Below the pieces are notes generated by a model that saw only the letters and a list, made by a program, of their open reading frames with translations, did no database searches and was not told the origin of the DNA. A stretch of DNA of 64,000 bases, taken from contig NC_087069.1 in NCBI RefSeq assembly GCF_963678635.1, forward strand, positions 33,375,090-33,439,089. The letters run 5' to 3'. Position numbers and translations under genes: made by a program. Below are positions 12,977-27,113 of this stretch, in pieces; within the stretch, counting starts at the first letter, position 1, and every line of letters starts with the position of its first letter. The DNA is from Symsagittifera roscoffensis (taxonomy: Eukaryota; Xenacoelomorpha; Acoela; Convolutidae).

Positions 12977-13378
12977 TTACTTCTTGTCAGACTTGGGCTG
13001 AGACGAAGACTGCTTCTTGGGTAGGAGCACAGCCTGGATGTTTGGCAGCACACCGCCCTGAGCAATGGTCACTCCGTGGAGCAGCTTGTTCAACTCTTCG
13101 TCGTTCCTGATGGCCAACTGCAAGTGTCTGGGGATGATCCTGGACTTCTTGTTGTCTTTGGCAGCGTTGCCAGCCAGCTCAAGGATCTCAGCAGTCAAGT
13201 ACTCGAGCACAGCAGCAAGGTAGACTGGGGCTCCAGCACCAACTCGCTCAGCGTAGTTGCCCTTGCGGATGAATCGGTGGATTCTTCCAACAGGGAACTG
13301 CAGTCCAGCTCGGCTTGATCGGGTCTTGGCCTTGGCTCCAACTTTGCCGCTCTTCGATTTTCCTCCTTTGCCTGACAT
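12977..13378 (-). CDS. H2A: Histone H2A (unit 3)
   Basis: Identical protein. Confidence 0.98.
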   Translation of the reverse strand: MSGKGGKSKSGKVGAKAKTRSSRAGLQFPVGRIHRFIRKGNYAERVGAGAPVYLAAVLEYLTAEILELAGNAAKDNKKSRIIPRHLQLAIRNDEELNKLLHGVTIAQGGVLPNIQAVLLPKKQSSSQPKSDKK

Positions 13379-13632
13379 CGTGTTGTAGTTGTAGCTGTTG
13401 TGGTAGAAGTTGTAGATTGACGATTGACTTTACCCGCAATTTGGCTCCCTGTCTTAGGGTAGTAAGTTCAAATCGGCCACCAAGATGGGAGAGCCAATCA
13501 GAATCGAGCTAGCATTTTAAGTTATTTTAGATATGCTGAAAGCTCTACACTAACTAGCTGAGCTTGTTAAGAGCTCTAGCAGAGCTCGTTAGAGCTCTAG
13601 TAGAGCTTGACTTAAGAACTGAGATAGTTGGT
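13379..13632 (-). promoter_or_regulatory. H2A promoter (unit 3)
   Basis: As 1916-2169 but with the type B base (AATCGAGC). Confidence 0.6.
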
Positions 13633-13648
13633 GGCCTTTAAAAAGGCC
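13633..13648 (-). terminator. H4 3' hairpin (unit 3)
   Basis: Identical to 2170-2185. Confidence 0.93.
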
Positions 13649-13691
13649 GGTTTGGTGCTGCAGCTAGGAGAGCAGCTGGCTAAGAAGCTTC

Positions 13692-14687
<996 letters not shown>

Positions 14688-14703
14688 GGCCTTTAAAAAG
14701 GCC
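14688..14703 (-). terminator. H3 3' hairpin (unit 3)
   Basis: Identical to 3225-3240. Confidence 0.93.
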
Positions 14704-14733
14704 GGTTTGGTTGGTGTGGAGTACACCTAGAGC

Positions 14734-15870
<1,137 letters not shown>

Positions 15871-15886
15871 GGCCTTTAAAAAGGCC
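15871..15886 (-). terminator. H2B 3' hairpin (unit 4)
   Basis: Identical to 766-781. Confidence 0.93.
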
Positions 15887-15929
15887 GGTTTGGTGTTGCT
15901 CAGAGCAACTAGTTGTAGAAGCTGATCGT

Positions 15930-16298
15930 CTACTTGGAGCTGGTGTACTTGGTGACGGCCTTGGTTCCCTCACTGACAGCATGCTTGGCCAGCTCTCCGG
16001 GCAACAGCAGTCTGACTGCGGTTTGGATCTCCCGGCTAGAGATGGTTGATCGCTTGTTGTAGTGGGCCAGTTTTGAAGCTTCACCGGCGATTCTCTCGAA
16101 GATGTCGTTCACGAAGCTGTTCATGATCGACATAGCCTTGGATGAGATGCCGGTGTCAGGGTGGACCTGCTTCAGCACCTTGTAGATGTAGAGAGAGTAG
16201 GTCTCTCGCCTCTTCTTCTTCTTTTTCTTGTCTCCAGTGGGCTTCTTCTGGGCTTTGCCTGCCTTCTTGACTGCCTTTCCGCTGACTTTGGGTGCCAT
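15930..16298 (-). CDS. H2B: Histone H2B (promoter displaced by R2)
   Basis: Identical protein; 41 bp of leader then the R2 3' end. Confidence 0.97.
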   Translation of the reverse strand: MAPKVSGKAVKKAGKAQKKPTGDKKKKKKRRETYSLYIYKVLKQVHPDTGISSKAMSIMNSFVNDIFERIAGEASKLAHYNKRSTISSREIQTAVRLLLPGELAKHAVSEGTKAVTKYTSSK

Positions 16299-16510
16299 TG
16301 TAGAGTTGTAGTTGTGGTGTTGTCGAGTTGTAGAAGCAGTGTAAGTATGTGTTGGTCTGTGACCAGTTAAGCTTCTGAAGCAGACCTGCTGCTCTTTAAG
16401 CTGTTAACTTCCGGGTGTTGTTCATCTTGCGGAAAGTTGTTGTTGGAAAATTGCTTGTATTGGTGTGAGTCTGTGTCTGTTGATTGTTGTAGAGTGTCGT
16501 TTGATGTTGT

Positions 16511-19174
16511 TCATCTTGCGGAAAGGTGTTGTTGGAAAATTGCTTGTATTGGTGTGAGTCTGTGTGCGTATGTGTCTGTTGATTGTTGTAGAGTGTCTCG
16601 GATTAGTTCTTGTATCTTGGGGTTTGTCTGTGAAGCTCTTTTGAGGTAATTTGAGTTTAGTCTTGTTAGTTCATCTTGAATCGTCTTCATCCTGGTGATT
16701 TTATGTACTTCCTCTGTTGGTGTTAGTATTGGTAGATGGTAGGCTATTTTTAGTGCTCTGTTCTGCAATCTTTGTAAGTGACTTGTTGATGCGTTTGCCC
16801 ACGAAGGTGATGCGTATGTGAATCCTGGTAGAATTGTTGATTGGTACAAAAACTTTAAGACTTTGGATTTGATGCCTTTGGCTCGTAGTACTAGTAGAAA
16901 ATTGATTTTCCTTGTCGATTTGTCTTCAATTCTTTGTAGATAGTCTTTCCATGTCAGGTTGTTATTTAGGGTAACTCCAAGAAATTTAGTGGTTGTTGAT
17001 GGTTCGATCTCTTCGTTCTGTAGCATTAATTTGCAGTCATTCTTCTTGCGTCTTGTAAAAAGTACAAAGTTTGTCTTCTCCGGGTTCACGTCTATCTTCC
17101 ATTTCTGGCACCATGCTTCAAGTTTGTTTAGGCCACCTTGTAGTCTGTGTGTTGCATTCTTGCTTGTGTTTGAACTTGTGTAAATTGCTATGTCGTCGGC
17201 ATATTGTGATATTGTTGTTAGACCTGCTTCTGGTTTGCTTACATAGATGTTGAAAAGGATTGGACTGATTACACTTCCTTGTGGTACTCCTGCACTGGGT
17301 GTGAAACTTTCGGCTTTGGCTTGGTGGTATACTACTGTTAACTGTCGGTCTGTCAGAAAACTCTTGGTCCATTTTACAATCCACTTCGGACAGTTGATCT
17401 CTAGTAGTCTGTAGTATAAGCCTTCGTGCCAGACAGAGTCAAAGGCTCGTTGCACGTCTAGAAATGCTGCTGCAACGGGTTGCTTCCAGTTATTCTCTTT
17501 ATAGATTGTCTCTGTTAGACAGAGTAAATTGTCGGTGGTGCATCGTTTGCTTCGGTATGCACTTTGAAAGTGTCCGAAGATGTCGTGATCTTCGCAGTGT
17601 ACTAGTAGCTGCTCTTTGACAAAACATTCGCAGATCTTCCCGATACAGCTTGTAAGTGAGAGTGGTCTATAGTTTTTGGGATCTTTGTGGTCTTTCTCGG
17701 GTTTTGGTAACATTGATACTGTCGCTTGTTTCCAGCCTAAAGGAACGTAGCCACTTCTCAGCGATTGTACTATGATTTGTCTTAGTACTTCTAGTACGTT
17801 GATGGGCAGGTTTTTCATCGCTTTGTAGCTAACTTTGTCTTGTCCTGGGGCAGTGTTTTTTCTGTGATTGATCACGTCTTTGAGTTGCTTTAAGCTAATT
17901 TCTGTTTGTGCAAAACCTGTCTGTTCCAGTTGAAAGTCTTGGATTTTCGCCTGTGACACCTTGTCATGTACTTCCTGTTCATGCGTTAGAGCTGCCTGAG
18001 AGTTTGTTATATTTGTCGTCATGTTTGCTTTGAGCATCTTAGCGAAGTGGTTCGCAGCGTCTTGATTTGTCATTTTCAGTTTACTCGTTCGTTTAGGTCT
18101 TGTGCCTGTGAGCTTTTTTACTGCTTTCCAGAAATTCTGTTGTGTTGGTCCTTTGTTCATTTCACTGAGTAGTTTGAGTTGGTTTTCTTCTTCTACTGTC
18201 TGTTTTAGCTGTCTGATGTCTTTCTTTGTTTTGTTTAGCTTTGTACACAGGTCTTTGTAGTCATTGGTGTCGTGTTGGTCATATCGTCTCATCTTTTGTT
18301 TTTGTCGTTCAAGTTTGTGTTTGTTTCTGACTAGTTCGACTAGTTGTGGGTTCGTGAATTGGGGCTTGTGTTCTTTGAGGCTGCCTTGGTAGCATTTGTC
18401 AATGTGTTTGGCTATCTGGTCAGCTTCTCGAGCTAGACCTTCGTCAGTTTTGATTGAGTCAGGGTTGAACTTGTAGTTCGTTACAGTACCTCTGAATTTT
18501 CGCCAGTTTGGTTTTGTGCATGTTCTCTTTGGAACAGTTAGTTCGTACTCTGCAATTGTCATGTAGTGATCGCTTGGTGTTGTGTCCGACACTTCAAAGT
18601 TCGTGCATAAGCAAGCCATTTTTGGTGATGCAAAGTGTAAGTCTAGGACTGAGTCACTTTGGTGTGTTGGTTCGGAACCGTTCAAGATGAAGTAGTTGTG
18701 CATGAGAGCGTCTACAACTCTTCCGTTGCTGTTGGTTGCTCTTGCTTTTGGGTTGACAGATTTGATCTGTGCGTTGAAGTCTCCAACGATGATGTGCTTT
18801 GGATCTTTTCCATTGAAAGTCACGTTCTCTATCTCTGCGTTTGGGCTAAGGTAAACACTTGTTACAGTGATACCCATTGTGTTGATCTTGATCGTCTCGC
18901 ATACTTTTCTGCGTTCTCTGTGGTTTTGGTTTATGTGCTGTGCTTGTTCCAGTACTTGGTACTGTATGTTGTCTCTGATGTAAATTGCCGAGCCTGTGAC
19001 ACTGTCACAGATTGCCGCTGCAAGGTTAAAGTTTTGTAGTTTTGGTGGATGTTTGGTTTTTGTTTCGTTGAAGCAGACTATAGTGATGTTGTGTTTCGCT
19101 AGAAGATCTTGGATCTCCAGTTTGTGCTTGTTTATACTTCTGCAGTTGAGTTGTGCTATCTTGAGTCTATTCAT
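16511..19174 (-). CDS. Retrotransposon ORF2, R2
   Basis: 887 residues, same protein as R1 ORF2, all endonuclease and reverse-transcriptase motifs intact. Confidence 0.95.
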   Translation of the reverse strand: MNRLKIAQLNCRSINKHKLEIQDLLAKHNITIVCFNETKTKHPPKLQNFNLAAAICDSVTGSAIYIRDNIQYQVLEQAQHINQNHRERRKVCETIKINTMGITVTSVYLSPNAEIENVTFNGKDPKHIIVGDFNAQIKSVNPKARATNSNGRVVDALMHNYFILNGSEPTHQSDSVLDLHFASPKMACLCTNFEVSDTTPSDHYMTIAEYELTVPKRTCTKPNWRKFRGTVTNYKFNPDSIKTDEGLAREADQIAKHIDKCYQGSLKEHKPQFTNPQLVELVRNKHKLERQKQKMRRYDQHDTNDYKDLCTKLNKTKKDIRQLKQTVEEENQLKLLSEMNKGPTQQNFWKAVKKLTGTRPKRTSKLKMTNQDAANHFAKMLKANMTTNITNSQAALTHEQEVHDKVSQAKIQDFQLEQTGFAQTEISLKQLKDVINHRKNTAPGQDKVSYKAMKNLPINVLEVLRQIIVQSLRSGYVPLGWKQATVSMLPKPEKDHKDPKNYRPLSLTSCIGKICECFVKEQLLVHCEDHDIFGHFQSAYRSKRCTTDNLLCLTETIYKENNWKQPVAAAFLDVQRAFDSVWHEGLYYRLLEINCPKWIVKWTKSFLTDRQLTVVYHQAKAESFTPSAGVPQGSVISPILFNIYVSKPEAGLTTISQYADDIAIYTSSNTSKNATHRLQGGLNKLEAWCQKWKIDVNPEKTNFVLFTRRKKNDCKLMLQNEEIEPSTTTKFLGVTLNNNLTWKDYLQRIEDKSTRKINFLLVLRAKGIKSKVLKFLYQSTILPGFTYASPSWANASTSHLQRLQNRALKIAYHLPILTPTEEVHKITRMKTIQDELTRLNSNYLKRASQTNPKIQELIRDTLQQSTDTYAHRLTPIQAIFQQHLSAR

Positions 19175-20541
19175 TTTGGTTTGTTGTTGTTGTTTTGATT
19201 TCGGGAGCTACTATGTCTGCTGCTGCTTGCTTCTCTGTGTGTTTTTGTATTTTGTTTTGCTTTTATGTTTGATGTTAACAGCTCAGTGAAATCTATTTTC
19301 TCGAATTGAGTTCTAACTGCATTGCTGACTGTTTCGTTAATTTTCTCACATGATTTAGCGACAGCTTTGGTGATTGCATCGGTTATCTTTTCGTCCATGG
19401 CTTTTTGCACTGCTTTTTCGACTTGATCGGCTATTGTAGTTTCAACAGTTTCTTTAATGTACTGCTGTATGTCCTCTTTGCTCATGGTTGGTTGTGGTTT
19501 GACTGCTTGAGCGTAGTTGTTTTGCACAGTTCGTTGCAGATGTTTGACTGCTTGAGCGTAGTTTTGCACTTTTGGTTGTGCTTTTTGGGCTTCGACTTGA
19601 GCTGTCTTGTAAACCGGGCATCCTTTGTACTGCGCCGGGTGTTCGCCTCTGCAGTTGATGCATTGAACTTGCTGCTTTGGAGTTTTGCAGTCTCTGACTG
19701 CATGGTTGTCGCCACATCTGAGGCATCGTTGCTGGTTCGGACAGTTTACGGCCATATGGCCGAAATTTTGGCATTTGTAACACTGTGTTACTCGTGGTTC
19801 TGTTTTGGATGCTTCGCATCGTTTTCGTTCGTTGCAGATGTAGACCCCAATGTCGATTGCCTTTCTGCAGGCTAGGTCATCATCTGTGAAAACTCTGATG
19901 AGTTGTGTTGGCTTGTCTAGGCTTCTGCTTTGGATTCGGAAGAGCTTTGCTACCTTGATGTTGTTGATCTCCTCAAGTTCAGATTGGATGTCAGCTTCGC
20001 TGAGTTGTTCACTGACTCTTGAGATAACAAAGCTGGAAGTTTGTTTCTTGTTGGGTTGATTTGTCTTGTGTTGTCTGCCTCCGATTTTTACTTCCGTGTC
20101 GGGAAACAGGTTTTCGAGGTTGGTTTGGGTGATAATTTGGGCTATTTGAGGCGATTCAGGCTTGATTGAATAGCCTAGGCCAGTCTTGAGGTCCCTGGTT
20201 TGACCAGGATATTGTACTTTAGTCAGGTTACGTATTGATTTGGTGAAAGTCATTCGGCTTGGAATTTTGTCTTTTGCAAAGCTTATGTAGATAATGTTCG
20301 TGAAGTGTTGCTTTGAGCTTGTGAAGGGTCTTTTGTTGCTTTGAGCTTGTGATTCTTCCGCTTTGCGCTTTCGATTAGTTGCTTGACTTTGCTCCATTGT
20401 CGGTTGCCTTTTAGGCGAAGCGTCATCAAGATTGTCTTGCCAGTTTTCTGAATGCATTGTCGGTTGCCCTTTGGGCACATTCCTGAACTGTTGTCGTTTT
20501 ACTGTGTTGTAAGCAGCATGTTGATCTTGGTTTGGTCCCAT
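19171..20541 (-). CDS. Retrotransposon ORF1, R2 (N-terminus lost)
   Basis: The frame is open to the truncated element end. The first in-frame ATG (MGPNQDQ, 20541) corresponds to residue 51 of the complete ORF1, giving 456 residues. Zinc knuckles are intact; one substitution (FRNV for FKNV). Confidence 0.85.
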   Translation of the reverse strand: MGPNQDQHAAYNTVKRQQFRNVPKGQPTMHSENWQDNLDDASPKRQPTMEQSQATNRKRKAEESQAQSNKRPFTSSKQHFTNIIYISFAKDKIPSRMTFTKSIRNLTKVQYPGQTRDLKTGLGYSIKPESPQIAQIITQTNLENLFPDTEVKIGGRQHKTNQPNKKQTSSFVISRVSEQLSEADIQSELEEINNIKVAKLFRIQSRSLDKPTQLIRVFTDDDLACRKAIDIGVYICNERKRCEASKTEPRVTQCYKCQNFGHMAVNCPNQQRCLRCGDNHAVRDCKTPKQQVQCINCRGEHPAQYKGCPVYKTAQVEAQKAQPKVQNYAQAVKHLQRTVQNNYAQAVKPQPTMSKEDIQQYIKETVETTIADQVEKAVQKAMDEKITDAITKAVAKSCEKINETVSNAVRTQFEKIDFTELLTSNIKAKQNTKTHREASSSRHSSSRNQNNNNKPK

Positions 20542-20615
20542 TGTCAGTTGCCTTTGAGGCGAGGCCTTTCCTTGATCATTGCTTGTTGGTGTCAGGCTTC
20601 CTTCGATTATTATTC

Positions 20616-20849
20616 GTTGTCGAGTTGTAGAAGCAGCAAAAAGCGAAGCTAACTTAAAAAACTGTGTTCAAATCGAGCTCGAAGAATGCTCAATTCTGAT
20701 TGGCTCTCAGCTCCAAGCTTATTTTGGCTTCAATTTTTAATTTCTACGTCACTTTGAGGCTATTTAGGATTGCTAGGATGTCTCAGCTTACTGTTTGTAT
20801 TCCAGTTAAGCTTGCTGGGCTTGATAGAAGATAGAACTAGTAGATTGGT
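20616..20849 (-). promoter_or_regulatory. H2B promoter separated from its gene by R2
   Basis: Complete promoter now driving into the 5' end of R2. Confidence 0.65.
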
Positions 20850-20865
20850 GGCCTTTAAAAAGGCC
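20850..20865 (-). terminator. H2A 3' hairpin (unit 4)
   Basis: Identical to 1448-1463. Confidence 0.93.
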
Positions 20866-20915
20866 GGTTTGGTGTTGAAGCTTGAAAGCTAGCAACTGGT
20901 TGAGGTAGAAGCTCT

Positions 20916-21317
20916 TTACTTCTTGTCAGACTTGGGCTGAGACGAAGACTGCTTCTTGGGTAGGAGCACAGCCTGGATGTTTGGCAGCACACCGCCCTGA
21001 GCAATGGTCACTCCGTGGAGCAGCTTGTTCAACTCTTCGTCGTTCCTGATGGCCAACTGCAAGTGTCTGGGGATGATCCTGGACTTCTTGTTGTCTTTGG
21101 CAGCGTTGCCAGCCAGCTCAAGGATCTCAGCAGTCAAGTACTCGAGCACAGCAGCAAGGTAGACTGGGGCTCCAGCACCAACTCGCTCAGCGTAGTTGCC
21201 CTTGCGGATGAATCGGTGGATTCTTCCAACAGGGAACTGCAGTCCAGCTCGGCTTGATCGGGTCTTGGCCTTGGCTCCAACTTTGCCGCTCTTCGATTTT
21301 CCTCCTTTGCCTGACAT
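20916..21317 (-). CDS. H2A: Histone H2A (unit 4)
   Basis: Identical protein. Confidence 0.98.
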   Translation of the reverse strand: MSGKGGKSKSGKVGAKAKTRSSRAGLQFPVGRIHRFIRKGNYAERVGAGAPVYLAAVLEYLTAEILELAGNAAKDNKKSRIIPRHLQLAIRNDEELNKLLHGVTIAQGGVLPNIQAVLLPKKQSSSQPKSDKK

Positions 21318-21571
21318 CGTGTTGTAGTTGTAGCTGTTGTGGTAGAAGTTGTAGATTGACGATTGACTTTACCCGCAATTTGGCTCCCTGTCTTAGGGTA
21401 GTAAGTTCAAATCGGCCACCAAGATGGGAGAGCCAATCAGAATCGAGCTAGCATTTTAAGTTATTTTAGATATGCTGAAAGCTCTACACTAACTAGCTGA
21501 GCTTGTTAAGAGCTCTAGCAGAGCTCGTTAGAGCTCTAGTAGAGCTTGACTTAAGAACTGAGATAGTTGGT
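21318..21571 (-). promoter_or_regulatory. H2A promoter (unit 4)
   Basis: As 1916-2169, type B base. Confidence 0.6.
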
Positions 21572-21587
21572 GGCCTTTAAAAAGGCC
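21572..21587 (-). terminator. H4 3' hairpin (unit 4)
   Basis: Identical to 2170-2185. Confidence 0.93.
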
Positions 21588-21630
21588 GGTTTGGTGCTGC
21601 AGCTAGGAGAGCAGCTGGCTAAGAAGCTTC

Positions 21631-22626
<996 letters not shown>

Positions 22627-22642
22627 GGCCTTTAAAAAGGCC
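22627..22642 (-). terminator. H3 3' hairpin (unit 4)
   Basis: Identical to 3225-3240. Confidence 0.93.
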
Positions 22643-22672
22643 GGTTTGGTTGGTGTGGAGTACACCTAGAGC

Positions 22673-23809
<1,137 letters not shown>

Positions 23810-23825
23810 GGCCTTTAAAAAGGCC
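23810..23825 (-). terminator. H2B 3' hairpin (unit 5)
   Basis: Identical to 766-781. Confidence 0.93.
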
Positions 23826-23868
23826 GGTTTGGTGTTGCTCAGAGCAACTAGTTGTAGAAGCTGATCGT

Positions 23869-24237
23869 CTACTTGGAGCTGGTGTACTTGGTGACGGCCT
23901 TGGTTCCCTCACTGACAGCATGCTTGGCCAGCTCTCCGGGCAACAGCAGTCTGACTGCGGTTTGGATCTCCCGGCTAGAGATGGTTGATCGCTTGTTGTA
24001 GTGGGCCAGTTTTGAAGCTTCACCGGCGATTCTCTCGAAGATGTCGTTCACGAAGCTGTTCATGATCGACATAGCCTTGGATGAGATGCCGGTGTCAGGG
24101 TGGACCTGCTTCAGCACCTTGTAGATGTAGAGAGAGTAGGTCTCTCGCCTCTTCTTCTTCTTTTTCTTGTCTCCAGTGGGCTTCTTCTGGGCTTTGCCTG
24201 CCTTCTTGACTGCCTTTCCGCTGACTTTGGGTGCCAT
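23869..24237 (-). CDS. H2B: Histone H2B (promoter displaced by R3)
   Basis: Identical protein; R3 begins 41 bp upstream of the ATG. Confidence 0.97.
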   Translation of the reverse strand: MAPKVSGKAVKKAGKAQKKPTGDKKKKKKRRETYSLYIYKVLKQVHPDTGISSKAMSIMNSFVNDIFERIAGEASKLAHYNKRSTISSREIQTAVRLLLPGELAKHAVSEGTKAVTKYTSSK

Positions 24238-24449
24238 TGTAGAGTTGTAGTTGTGGTGTTGTCGAGTTGTAGAAGCAGTGTAAGTATGTGTTGGTCTGTG
24301 ACCAGTTAAGCTTCTGAAGCAGACCTGCTGCTCTTTAAGCTGTTAACTTCCGGGTGTTGTTCATCTTGCGGAAAGTTGTTGTTGGAAAATTGCTTGTATT
24401 GGTGTGAGTCTGTGTCTGTTGATTGTTGTAGAGTGTCGTTTGATGTTGT

Positions 24450-27113
24450 TCATCTTGCGGAAAGGTGTTGTTGGAAAATTGCTTGTATTGGTGTGAGTCT
24501 GTGTGCGTATGTGTCTGTTGATTGTTGTAGAGTGTCTCGGATTAGTTCTTGTATCTTGGGGTTTGTCTGTGAAGCTCTTTTGAGGTAATTTGAGTTTAGT
24601 CTTGTTAGTTCATCTTGAATCGTCTTCATCCTGGTGATTTTATGTACTTCCTCTGTTGGTGTTAGTATTGGTAGATGGTAGGCTATTTTTAGTGCTCTGT
24701 TCTGCAATCTTTGTAAGTGACTTGTTGATGCGTTTGCCCACGAAGGTGATGCGTATGTGAATCCTGGTAGAATTGTTGATTGGTACAAAAACTTTAAGAC
24801 TTTGGATTTGATGCCTTTGGCTCGTAGTACTAGTAGAAAATTGATTTTCCTTGTCGATTTGTCTTCAATTCTTTGTAGATAGTCTTTCCATGTCAGGTTG
24901 TTATTTAGGGTAACTCCAAGAAATTTAGTGGTTGTTGATGGTTCGATCTCTTCGTTCTGTAGCATTAATTTGCAGTCATTCTTCTTGCGTCTTGTAAAAA
25001 GTACAAAGTTTGTCTTCTCCGGGTTCACGTCTATCTTCCATTTCTGGCACCATGCTTCAAGTTTGTTTAGGCCACCTTGTAGTCTGTGTGTTGCATTCTT
25101 GCTTGTGTTTGAACTTGTGTAAATTGCTATGTCGTCGGCATATTGTGATATTGTTGTTAGACCTGCTTCTGGTTTGCTTACATAGATGTTGAAAAGGATT
25201 GGACTGATTACACTTCCTTGTGGTACTCCTGCACTGGGTGTGAAACTTTCGGCTTTGGCTTGGTGGTATACTACTGTTAACTGTCGGTCTGTCAGAAAAC
25301 TCTTGGTCCATTTTACAATCCACTTCGGACAGTTGATCTCTAGTAGTCTGTAGTATAAGCCTTCGTGCCAGACAGAGTCAAAGGCTCGTTGCACGTCTAG
25401 AAATGCTGCTGCAACGGGTTGCTTCCAGTTATTCTCTTTATAGATTGTCTCTGTTAGACAGAGTAAATTGTCGGTGGTGCATCGTTTGCTTCGGTATGCA
25501 CTTTGAAAGTGTCCGAAGATGTCGTGATCTTCGCAGTGTACTAGTAGCTGCTCTTTGACAAAACATTCGCAGATCTTCCCGATACAGCTTGTAAGTGAGA
25601 GTGGTCTATAGTTTTTGGGATCTTTGTGGTCTTTCTCGGGTTTTGGTAACATTGATACTGTCGCTTGTTTCCAGCCTAAAGGAACGTAGCCACTTCTCAG
25701 CGATTGTACTATGATTTGTCTTAGTACTTCTAGTACGTTGATGGGCAGGTTTTTCATCGCTTTGTAGCTAACTTTGTCTTGTCCTGGGGCAGTGTTTTTT
25801 CTGTGATTGATCACGTCTTTGAGTTGCTTTAAGCTAATTTCTGTTTGTGCAAAACCTGTCTGTTCCAGTTGAAAGTCTTGGATTTTCGCCTGTGACACCT
25901 TGTCATGTACTTTCTGTTCATGCGTTAGAGCTGCCTGAGAGTTTGTTATATTTGTCGTCATGTTTGCTTTGAGCATCTTAGCGAAGTGGTTCGCAGCGTC
26001 TTGATTTGTCATTTTCAGTTTACTCGTTCGTTTAGGTCTTGTGCCTGTGAGCTTTTTTACTGCTTTCCAGAAATTCTGTTGTGTTGGTCCTTTGTTCATT
26101 TCACTGAGTAGTTTGAGTTGGTTTTCTTCTTCTACTGTCTGTTTTAGCTGTCTGATGTCCTTCTTTGTTTTGTTTAGCTTTGTACACAGGTCTTTGTAGT
26201 CATTGGTGTCGTGTTGGTCATATCGTCTCATCTTTTGTTTTTGTCGTTCAAGTTTGTGTTTGTTTCTGACTAGTTCGACTAGTTGTGGGTTCGTGAATTG
26301 GGGCTTGTGTTCTTTGAGGCTGCCTTGGTAGCATTTGTCAATGTGTTTGGCTATCTGGTCAGCTTCTCGAGCTAGACCTTCGTCAGTTTTGATTGAGTCA
26401 GGGTTGAACTTGTAGTTCGTTACAGTACCTCTGAATTTTCGCCAGTTTGGTTTTGTGCATGTTCTCTTTGGAACAGTTAGTTCGTACTCTGCAATTGTCA
26501 TGTAGTGATCGCTTGGTGTTGTGTCCGACACTTCAAAGTTCGTGCATAAGCAAGCCATTTTTGGTGATGCAAAGTGTAAGTCTAGGACTGAGTCACTTTG
26601 GTGTGTTGGTTCGGAACCGTTCAAGATGAAGTAGTTGTGCATGAGAGCGTCTACAACTCTTCCGTTGCTGTTGGTTGCTCTTGCTTTTGGGTTGACAGAT
26701 TTGATCTGTGCGTTGAAGTCTCCAACGATGATGTGCTTTGGATCTTTTCCATTGAAAGTCACGTTCTCTATCTCTGCGTTTGGGCTAAGGTAAACACTTG
26801 TTACAGTGATACCCATTGTGTTGATCTTGATCGTCTCGCATACTTTTCTTCGTTCTCTGTGGTTTTGGTTTATGTGCTGTGCTTGTTCCAGTACTTGGTA
26901 CTGTATGTTGTCTCTGATGTAAATTGCCGAGCCTGTGACACTGTCACAGATTGCCGCTGCAAGGTTAAAGTTTTGTAGTTTTGGTGGATGTTTGGTTTTT
27001 GTTTCGTTGAAGCAGACTATAGTGATGTTGTGTTTCGCTAGAAGATCTTGGATCTCCAGTTTGTGCTTGTTTATACTTCTGCAGTTGAGTTGTGCTATCT
27101 TGAGTCTATTCAT
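24450..27113 (-). CDS. Retrotransposon ORF2, R3
   Basis: 887 residues, all catalytic motifs intact; one private change, Glu401 to Lys. Confidence 0.95.
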   Translation of the reverse strand: MNRLKIAQLNCRSINKHKLEIQDLLAKHNITIVCFNETKTKHPPKLQNFNLAAAICDSVTGSAIYIRDNIQYQVLEQAQHINQNHRERRKVCETIKINTMGITVTSVYLSPNAEIENVTFNGKDPKHIIVGDFNAQIKSVNPKARATNSNGRVVDALMHNYFILNGSEPTHQSDSVLDLHFASPKMACLCTNFEVSDTTPSDHYMTIAEYELTVPKRTCTKPNWRKFRGTVTNYKFNPDSIKTDEGLAREADQIAKHIDKCYQGSLKEHKPQFTNPQLVELVRNKHKLERQKQKMRRYDQHDTNDYKDLCTKLNKTKKDIRQLKQTVEEENQLKLLSEMNKGPTQQNFWKAVKKLTGTRPKRTSKLKMTNQDAANHFAKMLKANMTTNITNSQAALTHEQKVHDKVSQAKIQDFQLEQTGFAQTEISLKQLKDVINHRKNTAPGQDKVSYKAMKNLPINVLEVLRQIIVQSLRSGYVPLGWKQATVSMLPKPEKDHKDPKNYRPLSLTSCIGKICECFVKEQLLVHCEDHDIFGHFQSAYRSKRCTTDNLLCLTETIYKENNWKQPVAAAFLDVQRAFDSVWHEGLYYRLLEINCPKWIVKWTKSFLTDRQLTVVYHQAKAESFTPSAGVPQGSVISPILFNIYVSKPEAGLTTISQYADDIAIYTSSNTSKNATHRLQGGLNKLEAWCQKWKIDVNPEKTNFVLFTRRKKNDCKLMLQNEEIEPSTTTKFLGVTLNNNLTWKDYLQRIEDKSTRKINFLLVLRAKGIKSKVLKFLYQSTILPGFTYASPSWANASTSHLQRLQNRALKIAYHLPILTPTEEVHKITRMKTIQDELTRLNSNYLKRASQTNPKIQELIRDTLQQSTDTYAHRLTPIQAIFQQHLSAR

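Larger units (their letters stand above)
16340..20615 (-). mobile_element. Non-LTR retrotransposon R2, 5'-truncated, in H2B leader
   Basis: Same insertion point as R1 but a different 5' end, so an independent insertion. Target-site duplication is 21 bp (16319-16339, 20616-20636). The element sequence ends at 20612 within ORF1 codon 27 or so, followed by 3 untemplated bases (TTC) before the duplication. Confidence 0.96.
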